Source: Pseudomonas sp. LS1212 (GTDB lineage: Bacteria > Pseudomonadota > Gammaproteobacteria > Pseudomonadales > Pseudomonadaceae). From it: 64,000 nucleotides of DNA. The stretch is taken from assembly GCF_024741815.1 (NCBI RefSeq), contig NZ_CP102951.1, forward strand, positions 1,999,001 to 2,063,000, read 5' to 3'. The position numbers were made by a program, and so were the translations under genes. Each line of letters starts with the position of its first letter. Within the stretch, counting starts at the first letter, position 1. Positions 1 through 7,440 of this stretch are shown here, one piece after another. The notes under the pieces were generated by a model. The model did no database searches and was not told where the DNA came from. It saw only the letters and a list, made by a program, of their open reading frames with translations.

Positions 1-143
1 CCGTCGTCAGAGAGGGCAATCGACGACTGGGTACGCGCCGAAGCGCGCAAGGTACCGTCACGAAAGCCTTTGCAGTTCACGCAGTTGCAGTTCCACTGCG
101 GGAAACCGCCACCGGCGGCGGAACCTAGAACCTGGATGTACAT
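1..143 (-). CDS. pqqB: PqqB, PQQ biosynthesis protein (N-terminal part)
   Basis: The visible 47 codons start at 143 (ATG) and run off the left edge. The N-terminus reads MYIQVLGSAAGGGFPQWNC, followed by N-C-V-N-C. This Gly-rich stretch and cysteine cluster are hallmarks of PqqB, a metallo-beta-lactamase-fold protein needed to make the redox cofactor pyrroloquinoline quinone. In known PqqB work the protein acts on the PqqA-derived tyrosine/glutamate precursor. It lies just downstream of pqqA in the same direction, the standard pqqAB order. The rest of the operon (pqqC, D, E) would lie outside the window. Truncation is by the window edge, not by mutation. Confidence 0.93.
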   Translation of the reverse strand, partial: MYIQVLGSAAGGGFPQWNCNCVNCKGFRDGTLRASARTQSSIALSDD

Positions 144-164
144 GGCCACTCCTGCCGCGTCTTG

Positions 165-195
165 AAATAAAAACGCCCCGGCTGACCGAGGCGTT
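165..195 (-). terminator. Attenuator-like hairpin between pqqA and pqqB
   Basis: On the minus strand AACGCCTCGG, loop TCAG, CCGGGGCGTT form a 10-bp stem with one mismatch (172-195), followed by TTTATTT. It begins 15 nt after the pqqA stop and lies before the pqqB start. A partial terminator here would let the 23-residue precursor be made in excess over the enzymes, as described for other pqq operons. Seen: the stem and T-run. Inferred: partial termination. Confidence 0.75.
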
Positions 196-210
196 GTACC
201 GCAAGCAGAC

Positions 211-282
211 TCAGCGGCTTGCGAAATACATGGTCACTTCAAAGCCGATACGCAGATCGATGTAAGCAGGTTTGGTCCACAT
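211..282 (-). CDS. pqqA: PqqA, PQQ precursor peptide (23 aa)
   Basis: A 23-codon gene starting ATG at 282 and ending TGA at 211. The peptide is MWTKPAYIDLRIGFEVTMYF plus A-S-R. It contains the diagnostic E-x3-Y motif (Glu15 and Tyr19), the two residues that are cross-linked and excised to build pyrroloquinoline quinone. A Shine-Dalgarno-like AGGAGC lies just before the start on the minus strand (complement of gctcct at 288-293). It heads the pqq operon. The sequence is almost identical to what is expected for a Pseudomonas PqqA, so the call is firm despite the small size. Confidence 0.96.
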   Translation of the reverse strand: MWTKPAYIDLRIGFEVTMYFASR

Positions 283-331
283 GTGGGGCTCCTTAAGAGG
301 TTCTCAGGGGAAACTAAATGGTCAGCACATA

Positions 332-353
332 TTTGAGCGCGAACGTTCAAATG
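332..353 (-). promoter_or_regulatory. Inverted repeat upstream of pqqA
   Basis: ATTTGAACG and CGCTCAAAT flank a TTCG loop about 50 nt upstream of the pqqA start on the minus strand, with one mismatched pair. It could be an operator or an RNA hairpin in the pqqA leader. No T-run follows. The function is unknown. Confidence 0.4.
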
Positions 354-359
354 CTTAGG

Positions 360-637
360 TAGCTAGTCACTGGGGATACAGGGTTTGCTATATCGAAGTC
401 TGCAAGAAAGCGCTCTGATGGTACGCAGCAATATTTCGATTGGTGACAGGAATACTTATATAATTGTTATTTCTTTTTTGCAATTAGCAATCACAGGTTT
501 TTTTCCTCCAGCAGGGAGCCATCGAAACCAGCGGTCTAGGCAGCTTAGCCACTACAAATGGCTCAGTAGAAGCGTTGAACATTCCTTTCGTGTGAGCTGC
601 TGGGATCTGGTCCTTGCATTTCACCGAGAACGGCGAC
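360..637. other. Gene-free, AT-rich stretch beside the pqq operon
   Basis: About 280 bases with no convincing gene. Short open frames here lack a ribosome binding site and resemble no family I know. The middle (about 425-510) is clearly AT-richer than the surroundings. A minus-strand frame just left of the transposase remnant (about 490-650) has open reading without recognisable motifs. It may be more decayed mobile-element sequence. Confidence 0.4.
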
Positions 638-784
638 TCAATCGAGTTGCGCTTTTATCTGTGTCTCAATCTTTTCGCGGATACGCTCGCTGTCATAACC
701 CTTGTCTACCACGATCACCTCGGCAGACGGCAGCTGTGCAATGAGTTTGGGAGTTGCCGTGCAGTCGTTGATGTCGCCTCACCC
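638..784 (-). pseudogene. IS5-like transposase remnant
   Basis: The minus-strand translation reads D-C-T-A-T-P-K-L-I-A-Q-L-P, then VVDKGYDSERIREKIE, and stops at 638. The D-K-G-Y-D-S-E-x-I-R-x-x-I-E block is characteristic of the DDE domain around the third catalytic region of IS5-family transposases. Everything upstream is missing, replaced by a citE fragment. The downstream part ends early after a frame change. No terminal inverted repeats could be assigned. Only about 46 codons remain, so it is a dead fragment. It probably marks the recombination that produced the gene debris on its right. Confidence 0.6.
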
Positions 785-789
785 CCGTA

Positions 790-1065
790 CAAGATCCCGA
801 CCACCCCGGCATGACGTCGGCAAAGCTCCAGATCCGCAGCGTGGGCCCAGTGACCCGGAGCATTGACCCGAACCAGAACCTGTACATCGGGGCTTTCGCC
901 CAAAAAGCGCTGCAGATTATCCCTGGCCTGTTCCTTGAGGTTTTCCTGCACGGCATCCTCCAGGTCGACGATGACCCGGTCAGCGCCGGTGGCGATGGCT
1001 TTGGGGATGCGCTCTGGACGCGTCGCCGGCACGAACAGGGCACTGCGAACAATCGATGTACTCAT
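790..1065 (-). pseudogene. Truncated CitE/HpcH-type acyl-CoA lyase
   Basis: It starts ATG at 1065, and the frame encodes MSTSIVRSALFVPATRPERI and then V-I-V-D-L-E-D-A-V, the strongly conserved N-terminus of CitE-like (malyl/citramalyl-CoA lyase) TIM-barrel enzymes. A V-R-V-N-A-P segment follows. Homology stops around position 790, where the frame runs into the transposase remnant. About 90 of the usual 270-290 residues remain, so active-site parts are lost. The start overlaps the stop of the maoC fragment by 4 bases (ATGA), so the two were once a coupled operon. Such hydratase-lyase pairs occur in itaconate and related C5-dicarboxylate pathways. Confidence 0.75.
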
Positions 1066-1250
1066 GGTGTTTCTCCCTCGAACTCGACCTCTCCGACCTG
1101 CGCGGTGCCGTCCTGGTTGCCCGCCCATACCTGCGCCTTGCCGCTGTCGATCAAACGTCCGCCCACCTCGAAAGGTTGGAGGGAGATCAGCGGCCGGACG
1201 CCACGGAAAGTGAAGCGCTTCAAGCGTACCGATGTCGGCCGAGAAGTGCT
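1062..1250 (-). pseudogene. C-terminal fragment of MaoC-like acyl-CoA hydratase
   Basis: The frame ending at 1062 reads L-K-R-F-T-F-R-G-V-R-P-L, then P-F-E-V-G-G-R-L-I-D and V-W-A-G-N-Q-D-G-T-A-Q. This matches the C-terminal end of hotdog-fold, MaoC/HTD2-type dehydratases acting on acyl-CoAs. Only about 60 residues remain; the N-terminal three quarters is gone. It overlaps the citE fragment by 4 bases and points away from the lysR fragment, so the original layout was probably a LysR gene divergent from a hydratase-lyase operon, with the promoter region and both gene starts deleted. Confidence 0.6.
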
Positions 1251-1779
1251 GGCCCATGCCACTGGAAGAAATGGAATCCATTCGAAGTTCGGTGGTGGGT
1301 GGCCGGTCTTCTTTCCGGGGAACGGTGGTCATCGGTACCACGCCGACGGTAGCCGAAATCGTTACCGTACCGCTGGTGCGCAAGATCAGAGAAGCGCATC
1401 CGAATCTTGCCGTCAGGTTCTCTTCGGCCTTCAGTGGCTACCTGCTGGACTGGGTGCAGCGCGGCGAATTGGAGCTGGCCATTTCCTACGACCCCCAACC
1501 TCTGCATACGCTGCGAATCGTGCCGGTGATGATGGAGAATCTCCAGCTGGTCGGCCCCGCCAGCGGTCTGACGGCTTTGCCTCTGGCGTCGATTTACACG
1601 CAAGTCGAATCCGGAGCGCTGAGTGCGGCCCCCTTGGTCGACCCCGTTCCCATGCGCAAACTGGTTCAGGTTTTTCCGGCAGACGAGTCAGTCCGGCAGC
1701 CAAGTTTGTCGGGGATGCATTCATCGAGATTGCCGCCGATCTGGTCAATCGCAAGATCTGGGCCGGACACATGCTATGA
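1250..1779 (+). pseudogene. Broken LysR-type regulator (no HTH, internal deletion, frameshift)
   Basis: The frame encodes the linker and substrate-binding domain of a LysR-type regulator: R-G-T-V-V-I-G-T-T-P-T, V-P-L-V-R-K-I-R-E and L-E-L-A-I-S-Y. The N-terminal DNA-binding domain is absent. After L-V-G-P-A-S the sequence jumps directly to G-L-T-A-L-P-L-A-S-I, which in full-length proteins lies roughly 80 residues further on, so an in-frame internal deletion is likely. Around position 1690 the frame shifts; the tail (S-P-A-A-K-F-V-G-D-A-F to a stop at 1779) continues in another frame. Three independent lesions make this a clear pseudogene. It was probably the regulator of the neighbouring hydratase-lyase genes. 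Confidence 0.8.
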
Positions 1780-1884
1780 GCAGCCGGCGAGCCCAACTCG
1801 TCGGTACAAGCCCAGCAAACCTTGACCGAACTTTTGTTCCCCGCCACTGATGACACCATCAGGCTGGTGTGAAAGAACCGTGGT

Positions 1885-2334
1885 TCAAGTCGCATCAGTT
1901 GCCCCCTTGCTCGAAACTGGGCTGCTGGAAAGAGCCCTGCGCTCATGAAGGATGGCGACGCCCATCAGCGCTCCAACAATACTCAGATGCTCCAGCACCC
2001 AGAGTTTCTGGACGAACGCCTCTTCGCCACTCATTGACCAGAATGCATGGGCGATAGGGATGGTGAGCAGGGTGAAGACCGCCAGTGCGCCAGCTCCCAG
2101 CCAAACGTGGCGGCCCAGGATCACCAGCGCCGACCCGCCAAGTTGAACGAAAACAACTGCAGCAGCAATGGGGCCGGCTGGGGCCAGGCCGAAATGGGCC
2201 ATTTCGGCCATGGCGCCCTCGAAGTCGAACAGTTTGGCCAGGCCGCTGGCCAGGAACATCACCGTCAGCAGCGTGCGCGCAACGATTGCAGAGGTGGAGG
2301 AGTTCAGAAACCAGGAAACGGGTTTTGGGCTCAT
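1885..2334 (-). CDS. DoxX-family membrane protein
   Basis: 149 residues from ATG 2334, chosen because GGAG lies 7 nt upstream and the N-terminus then begins M-S-P-K-P-V-S. The longer frame upstream has no such site. Four hydrophobic segments fit the four-helix DoxX fold: about residues 15-35 with A-R-T-L-L-T-V-M-F-L-A-S-G-L-A-K-L, then 55-75, 82-100 and 120-138. DoxX-like proteins are inner-membrane proteins of mostly unknown activity, often linked to thiol or redox stress. It stands alone, downstream of nothing cotranscribed, next to the debris field. The gene appears intact. Confidence 0.8.
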   Translation of the reverse strand: MSPKPVSWFLNSSTSAIVARTLLTVMFLASGLAKLFDFEGAMAEMAHFGLAPAGPIAAAVVFVQLGGSALVILGRHVWLGAGALAVFTLLTIPIAHAFWSMSGEEAFVQKLWVLEHLSIVGALMGVAILHERRALSSSPVSSKGATDAT

Positions 2335-2517
2335 TGCAGACTCCGCATAGACAGTGGGTGGGAGGCATTCGGCGTTCAGTCCGACCACTGTTCAGCATAG
2401 CGGCCCTCCCGATATGTATCAGTGTGGATATGAACACCGCCTGATACACCCGCATTGCTGTTGATCCGTCGATCGCGTGCGCTTTTCCGAACTCGGCCCA
2501 TTGGCCTGGTGACTGCG

Positions 2518-2547
2518 CCAGGGCAGGTCCAGGTGGAGCTGCCCTGG
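2518..2547 (-). terminator. Perfect 9-bp hairpin after the 68-aa gene
   Basis: CCAGGGCAG and CTGCCCTGG pair perfectly across a 12-nt loop, 8 nt beyond the stop of the 68-residue gene on the minus strand. There is no T-run, so factor-independent termination would be weak. It may instead protect the 3' end of the mRNA. Confidence 0.45.
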
Positions 2548-2555
2548 TGGTGACC

Positions 2556-2762
2556 TCAATCGTTCATCAATTGGGCAATGCCGCGCGTGATGTGCTCAAG
2601 ATTGGCATCGAGGGTGGTCAGGGTTTCGCGCACGTTGTCGGCGACTTCGGTGTGACCCCGCTGGTCGAGCCACTGAGCAAGCTGTTCCACTGCAGCGGCG
2701 ATGGCCAGCTGATTCTCGTTGAGCCGGAAGAGCAGGGAAGAAATGAGCTCGTTGGTTGGCAT
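2556..2762 (-). CDS. Small conserved-type protein, 68 aa, function unknown
   Basis: Starts at ATG 2762, preceded by AAAGGAGG about 8 nt upstream, a near-perfect ribosome binding site that rules out the longer frame. The product is M-P-T-N-E-L-I-S-S-L-L-F-R-L-N-E-N-Q-L-A and so on to L-M-N-D. It is strongly helical, with leucines at heptad-like spacing and no Cys, signal peptide or membrane segment. It could form a short helical hairpin or coiled coil. I recognise the style of a small conserved Pseudomonas protein but no domain. It is transcribed alone, with a hairpin just downstream. Confidence 0.75.
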   Translation of the reverse strand: MPTNELISSLLFRLNENQLAIAAAVEQLAQWLDQRGHTEVADNVRETLTTLDANLEHITRGIAQLMND

Positions 2763-2953
2763 GGCGTGGTCCTCCTTTGGGTGAGGAAAGCGTAGCAGCG
2801 GACAACAAAAATCCCCCACAGGGCGGCCTTTGTGGAACATCGCTTGAGCTAGGGTCAAAGCAGGCCGGTCCAGCCGACGTCTATTGAGGGGTGGACCTCT
2901 TCAGGAGAAGTCGGAAATGCACCATTCTTTTTTTAGATTATCGCTTATGGCAG

Positions 2954-3073
2954 GCCTTCTCGCCTCATTGGCGTCGTGTGCCAGCGGGACGCCATTACAC
3001 CCATGCCGGCATTAGCGTGCTCTATCCCAATGGCGCCAAGTGGTACGCGGTGGTGGACTTCGGCGCGCACTGA
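2954..3073 (+). pseudogene. Possible C-terminal scrap of a CAP/SCP-domain protein
   Basis: The frame ending TGA at 3071-3073 reads R-H-Y-T-H-A-G-I-S-V-L-Y-P-N-G-A-K-W-Y-A-V-V-D-F-G. This resembles the final beta-strands of CAP/SCP secreted proteins (pattern: G-I-x-V, then W-Y-x-x-x-F-G). There is no start codon with a binding site and no upstream CAP motifs, so if real it is a remnant of about 35 residues. The match is short and could be chance. Confidence 0.3.
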
Positions 3074-3090
3074 AGCGTTGCGCGCAACTT

Positions 3091-3969
3091 TCAGGCAACG
3101 CTGGCATCGCGTTTTTGCGTCAACCAGTCGATGAACAGCGAGAACAGCTCTGCCTGGGAGCTGATGTCCAGCTTGGTGTAGAGGTTCTTGCGGTGCATGC
3201 GTACGGTTTCCGGAGAGATTTCCAGCACCTGTGCAGTGGATTTCACCGAGTGACCACGCAGGATCAGGTGCGCGATCTCGCGTTCGCGTACCGTCAGCAG
3301 GTTGCAGCCAAAGTTCATGAAGGCGGCTTCGATCTGCTGGTTGAGGCTGGACGGCGGGGCAGTGTCCGGTGGGTTGGCATCAACCCGTCCGAGCATCTGC
3401 TGCAGGCCGCCGGCGGTGCCGAAGCGGCGCAGCAGTTCGCGCACCATGGGCTCCACGGCGCGCAGCAGCGCCAGTTGCTCGGGGCTGAAGTGGCTGGCGC
3501 TGAGGCCCTGGAACATGCACAGGGAGATCTTGCTCTGCTCGTCGAGATCGACGATGTAGTAGCTGTCTTGCGCGCCGCCGCTCTTGAGGTAGTAGGTCTT
3601 GTAGTACTCGCTGTTGAAAAAATCATCCGGCGCGATTTCTGCTAGGTGGTAGAAGCCCTCGGCGAGGCCGTTGTCCACGGCCAGGCAGAACGGGTCCAGC
3701 AGGTAGCCGCGGGAGAAGTAGCGGTTGATGATCTCGTCGCGATGCACGCGCGGGATGCCTTGCTCGTACAGCAAGCGCGGTGGCTGGCTTTTGCGTTCAA
3801 GGCTGATCATCATCGATTCGATGGGCGTCAGGCCGCTGAGCGCGGCCGCCAGCTGTTCGAGGAAGGCCGTGCCGTCGATCGCCATGAAGGCCAGCGCCAA
3901 GCCGCCATGCCAGGCCTGCAAGGCCTGGAGCGGGAGCGTGGCAGGGGTATCGCTATGGGTATCGGTCAT
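3091..3969 (-). CDS. LuxR-family transcriptional regulator
   Basis: 292 residues from ATG 3969. An in-frame ATG at 4059 overlaps the upstream stop as ATGA and would add 30 Pro/Arg-rich residues, so coupling from there is possible. The C-terminal 60 residues are a LuxR/FixJ helix-turn-helix: L-T-V-R-E-R-E-I-A-H-L-I-L-R-G, then S-P-E-T-V-R-M-H-R-K-N-L-Y-T-K-L. The N-terminal 200 residues are a GAF-like sensor region without a receiver aspartate. It is the last gene of a leftward set after a polyamine-type binding protein and a class III aminotransferase, so it probably regulates amine uptake and breakdown. The ligand is unknown. Confidence 0.85.
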   Translation of the reverse strand: MTDTHSDTPATLPLQALQAWHGGLALAFMAIDGTAFLEQLAAALSGLTPIESMMISLERKSQPPRLLYEQGIPRVHRDEIINRYFSRGYLLDPFCLAVDNGLAEGFYHLAEIAPDDFFNSEYYKTYYLKSGGAQDSYYIVDLDEQSKISLCMFQGLSASHFSPEQLALLRAVEPMVRELLRRFGTAGGLQQMLGRVDANPPDTAPPSSLNQQIEAAFMNFGCNLLTVREREIAHLILRGHSVKSTAQVLEISPETVRMHRKNLYTKLDISSQAELFSLFIDWLTQKRDASVA

Positions 3970-4055
3970 GCCCGGCAGTCTACTCGCCGGGCAGGTTGCA
4001 GGCAAAACGCCGGGCAAGCGCAGGGCACGCTCGCTACCCATGAGCTGCCGGTGGT

Positions 4056-5474
4056 TCATTGGCCCTGGTACTGTCCGCTGCGCTTGAGTTCATCGGCGGT
4101 TTCGAGGATGCATAGGCGCAAGGTCTCGACCACTTCATCGACCTGGGCGTGGGTGATGATCAGGGGAGGCGACATCACATTCAGGTGCCCGATCGGGCGC
4201 ACCATCAAGCCTTTGGCTTGCGCGCGCAGGTGGATCTTCTCACCGATGTTCAGTGCGTCCGGAAACAGCGCCTTGGTCCGTTTGTCGGCGACGAACTCGA
4301 TGCAGGCCATCAGTCGCTTGCAGCGCACATTGCCCACCAACGGCAGTTCGGCGAGGGTCTGCAGGCGCTGTTCCATGTAGGGGCCGACTTCCTCGACGTG
4401 CGCCAGCAGGTTTTCCCGCTCGATGATCTCGATGTTCTTCAGCGCGGCGATGCAGCTGACGGGGTGCCCGCTGTAGGTGAAGCCATGGGTGAAGCAGCGG
4501 CCCTTGCCAGGCTCGCCGATCACTTGCCAGATACGGTCGGAGAAGATGCAGGCGCCCAGAGGCAAATAGCCGGAGGTCAGGCCTTTGGCCGTGGTGATGA
4601 TGTCCGGTTGCATGCCGAACACCTCTTCCGATGCGAAGAACGTGCCCAGCCGACCGAACGAGGTTACCACTTCGTCGGCGACGTAGAGCATGTCGTAGCG
4701 CTGGCAGACTTCCCACATGCGCCGGTGGTAGCCCTCTGGCGGAATGATCACGCCACCCGAACCCATGACGGGTTCGGCAAAGAACGCCGCGACCTTGTCG
4801 GCGCCGATGGTGAGGATCTTGTCTTCGAATTCGTCGACCAGGAAATCGAGGAACTGCGCTTCGCTCATGCCCTCCGGTGCCCGGTAATAGTTGGGGCAGG
4901 AGATGTGGTGGAAGAGGTCACTCATGAAGTCGAATTCAGGTGCACGGTCAGCGGCCTTGTTGCCGATCGACATGGTCAGGAACGTCGAGCCGTGATAGGC
5001 GCTGAACCTTGAGATGATGTGTTTCTTTTCGTGCTTGCCACGGCTGTTCTGGTAGTACTGGACCAGCCGGTAGGCGGTGTCGACCGCAGTGGAGCCGCCG
5101 GTGGTCAGGAACACATGATCGAGGTCGCCAGGGGCCAGGCTTGCGAGCTTCTCGCAGAGCTGGATAGCGGTGACATTGGCCATGTCGCAGAACGGGTTGG
5201 AGTAGGCCAGCTGGCGCACCTGGTTGGCGATGGCCTCGGCCATTTCTTCACGGCCCAGGCCGATATTGGTGCACCACATGCCGCCCACGGCGTCGAGGTA
5301 GCGATTGCCGGCAGTGTCATAGATATAGGCGCCGACGCCGGCGGCGATGTTCAACGAGCCTTGCTCACGGTGTTCGTCGAACATGTGGAAGCCGTGCATG
5401 TAATGGGCCTTGTCGGCGGCGACCAGTTTTTCCTGGTCGAATTGCGCGAAGAACGCTGGGGATTGAGTTGGCAT
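4056..5474 (-). CDS. spuC: Class III PLP aminotransferase, polyamine:pyruvate type (SpuC-like)
   Basis: 472 residues from ATG 5474 with GGAAGGTGAAGG just upstream. Conserved class III landmarks are present: G-M-W-C-T-N-I-G-L near residue 70, T-G-G-S-T-A-V-D-T-A-Y-R for the phosphate site, F-A-E-P-V-M-G-S-G-G, V-A-D-E-V-V-T-S-F-G-R-L-G and the PLP-binding lysine at about 297 in T-A-K-G-L-T-S-G-Y. The Y-H-G-S-T-F block and overall sequence fit the omega-transaminases that move the terminal amino group of putrescine, cadaverine or related amines to pyruvate. It sits 55 nt downstream of a polyamine-type binding protein gene. The exact amine is unproven; beta-alanine or a drug-like amine are alternatives. 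Confidence 0.88.
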   Translation of the reverse strand: MPTQSPAFFAQFDQEKLVAADKAHYMHGFHMFDEHREQGSLNIAAGVGAYIYDTAGNRYLDAVGGMWCTNIGLGREEMAEAIANQVRQLAYSNPFCDMANVTAIQLCEKLASLAPGDLDHVFLTTGGSTAVDTAYRLVQYYQNSRGKHEKKHIISRFSAYHGSTFLTMSIGNKAADRAPEFDFMSDLFHHISCPNYYRAPEGMSEAQFLDFLVDEFEDKILTIGADKVAAFFAEPVMGSGGVIIPPEGYHRRMWEVCQRYDMLYVADEVVTSFGRLGTFFASEEVFGMQPDIITTAKGLTSGYLPLGACIFSDRIWQVIGEPGKGRCFTHGFTYSGHPVSCIAALKNIEIIERENLLAHVEEVGPYMEQRLQTLAELPLVGNVRCKRLMACIEFVADKRTKALFPDALNIGEKIHLRAQAKGLMVRPIGHLNVMSPPLIITHAQVDEVVETLRLCILETADELKRSGQYQGQ

Positions 5475-5529
5475 AACCTTCACCTTCCATAGAGCAATAG
5501 AGTGGATGTCTGGCGGGCGTGGCCCGGCG

Positions 5530-6630
5530 TCACTTACCGGTCTTCACCGCGTTCCAGGTACGGGTGATCAGGCGAACGCTTGCCTGCGATTGAGTCTTCT
5601 GGGTGAACAGGCGCTGGAGCGTTCCCTGGTCCGGGTAGATCGCCGGATTGTCGCGAACCTGCGCGCTGACCAGTGCAGTCGCCGCCTGGTTGCTATTGGC
5701 GTAGCGGATGTAGTCGCTGACCTCGGCGATCACTTGCGGCTGCAGCAGGTACTCGATGAATTTGTGGGCGTTGGCCACGTTTGGCGCATCGACCGGGATG
5801 TAGAAGTCATCGAACCAGATCAGCGAGCCTTCCTTGGGGATGAAGTAGTCGAGCTCGATCTTCGCCCCGGCTTCCTCGGCGCGCGCCTGGGCGGTGGCGT
5901 AGTCGCCGGACCAGGTGGTGGACATGCACAGATCACCGTTGGCCAGGCCATTGAGATAACTGGTCGAATCGAACTTGCGAATGTACGGACGCACGGCCAT
6001 CAGCACGTCCTGCGCGGCCTTGAGGTCTTTCGGGTCGGTGCTGTTGGGGTCGCGGCCCAGGTACGTCAGCGCCAACGGGATGATGTCGGTCGGCGAATCG
6101 AGCAGGGTCACGCCACAGTCGGCAAAGTGCGAAACGACCTTGGGGTCGAAGATCATGGCCAGCGAGCCGATTGGCGCGTCCGGCATGCGTTCCTTGATCT
6201 TGCTGACGTTGTAGGTCACGCCGTTGCTGCCCCAGGTATAGGGCGCCGAATAGGTCACGCCGGGGTCGTAGGTTTCCAGGCTCTTGAGTACATGCGGATC
6301 GAGATTCTGCCAGCTGGGCAGCAGCGTCTTGTCCAGTGGCTGGAACACCTTGGCCTTGATCAGCAGGGGTACCAGGGCGGCATTGAGCACCACCAGGTCG
6401 TAGCCCGAGCGGCCGGGCAGCAGCTTGCCCTGGACGGTTTCATAGGAGTCGAAGGTGTCGTAGGTCACCTGGATGCCGGTGGCCTTCTCGAAGTTGGCGA
6501 TGGTGTGCTCGCCGATGTAATCCGTCCAGTTGTACAGCCGCAGGGTGTTGCTGGACGCCTGGGCGCCATGACTGAGCGCCGGTAGTGCGGCAAGCGCCGC
6601 ACTGAGGAGTGCTACGAGGGCTTTGTGCAT
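5530..6630 (-). CDS. Periplasmic polyamine-type ABC substrate-binding protein
   Basis: 366 residues from ATG 6630, with AAGGTGGG upstream. A clear Sec signal (M-H-K-A-L-V-A-L-L-S-A-A-L-A-A-L-P-A-L-S-H-G-A-Q-A) ends near residue 23. The mature start L-R-L-Y-N-W-T-D-Y-I is the PotF/SpuD/SpuE signature, and T-W-G-S-N-G-V-T-Y-N and D-D-F-Y-I-P-V-D-A-P are also typical. The protein should bind putrescine, spermidine or similar amines in the periplasm. No permease or ATPase genes follow, so it must share a transporter encoded elsewhere or act in sensing. It leads the leftward set with the aminotransferase and LuxR regulator. Confidence 0.9.
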   Translation of the reverse strand: MHKALVALLSAALAALPALSHGAQASSNTLRLYNWTDYIGEHTIANFEKATGIQVTYDTFDSYETVQGKLLPGRSGYDLVVLNAALVPLLIKAKVFQPLDKTLLPSWQNLDPHVLKSLETYDPGVTYSAPYTWGSNGVTYNVSKIKERMPDAPIGSLAMIFDPKVVSHFADCGVTLLDSPTDIIPLALTYLGRDPNSTDPKDLKAAQDVLMAVRPYIRKFDSTSYLNGLANGDLCMSTTWSGDYATAQARAEEAGAKIELDYFIPKEGSLIWFDDFYIPVDAPNVANAHKFIEYLLQPQVIAEVSDYIRYANSNQAATALVSAQVRDNPAIYPDQGTLQRLFTQKTQSQASVRLITRTWNAVKTGK

Positions 6631-6851
6631 GTCAGTCCCACCTTCTTGTTGTTCTTGCGTTCGGGCCGAGCGGCTGACTCCACTCTCGGGCAAGCCCGGT
6701 GATTGCGCCATAACCCGATTGGGTAGGTGATGCGCAGAGCTGTGTCGAACGATTACGACCGACCATCCGAAGAAAGTCGCACTTTCCCCGGAAAGCTAGA
6801 ATTCATGAGGGGGATCACTTCAACGCGTCCTTACGAAGCAGGAGGTTTACG

Positions 6852-7292
6852 ATGAACATCGTATCTTCACTGGCGTTGGTGGTAGCGGTAGGGTGGCTCT
6901 CCGGGTGCGCGACTACGCCTGACAGTCAGATCGCCTCCGTTGCCCTGAACGCAACCAAGCATAATGCCGGGCATATCGCTCAGGCCACATTGGCCCCGAT
7001 GGGCAGTGAAACGGAAATCTGGCTTTTCGTCGGGGGTGTACCGATGAACACGGCATTGCCCGCTCGTTTGTACACTTACATCTACGCAGGAACCTGTGCG
7101 AGCCTGGGCCCGAAACCGGCCTATGAGATGAACCAGAGTGTGAGGACGGATTTACTCCCGGCAGCGGGAATACAGCTCTGGAAAAGTGTACCGGTAGCCT
7201 ATGATCAGCTTCGAACCGGCAGCTATGCGCTGGTTGTGCGGGCAAGCCCGGCGGATGGCAATCGCGATATTTTCTGCGGGAACATTACCTGA
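6852..7292 (+). CDS. Small outer-membrane-type lipoprotein
   Basis: 146 residues from ATG 6852, with GCAGGAGG ideally placed. The N-terminus is a lipoprotein signal with lipobox L-S-G-C (Cys19), followed by A-T-T-P-D-S; no Asp at +2, so outer-membrane sorting is expected. The rest is a soluble domain with two further Cys pairs of possible disulfide use (C-A-S-L-G, F-C-G-N). I do not recognise a family. It is divergent from the binding-protein operon and ends just before a REP doublet. Confidence 0.8.
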   Translation: MNIVSSLALVVAVGWLSGCATTPDSQIASVALNATKHNAGHIAQATLAPMGSETEIWLFVGGVPMNTALPARLYTYIYAGTCASLGPKPAYEMNQSVRTDLLPAAGIQLWKSVPVAYDQLRTGSYALVVRASPADGNRDIFCGNIT

Positions 7293-7306
7293 CAACGCGA
7301 GCCTTC

Positions 7307-7425
7307 TGTAGCAGCTGCCGCAGGCTGCGTTCGGCCCACAGGGCCGCGCTCGACCGCTGCGGACGCATGGCTTCGAGATTGATAGAGGTTCTACAGACCT
7401 CGACGCAGCCTGCGGCAGCTGCTAC
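7307..7425. repeat. REP doublet, type B (GTAGCAGCTGCCGCAGGCTGCG)
   Basis: A 22-nt arm at 7308 pairs with its reverse complement ending at 7425, with about 75 nt between. The same design recurs at 33149-33250 and 57380-57487 with GTAGCCGCTGCC arms. This is a Pseudomonas extragenic palindromic element, probably spread by a RAYT transposase encoded elsewhere. It sits between the 3' ends of convergent genes. Confidence 0.85.
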
Positions 7426-7440
7426 GGCTATCGTAGCGAT

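Noticed and set aside
385..744. 119-codon plus-strand frame
   Set aside because: Overlaps the transposase remnant on the other strand, has no ribosome site and no recognisable sequence.
715..1383. Single minus-strand frame spanning citE and maoC remains
   Set aside because: The open frame is accidental: the first 100 codons before the citE start are the maoC fragment read out of frame. Treated as separate remnants.
6631..6851. Sigma-54 promoter upstream of the polyamine-type binding protein
   Set aside because: TGGCGC and TTGC elements are present but separated by 11 nt, not the required 5; not a valid -24/-12 pair.
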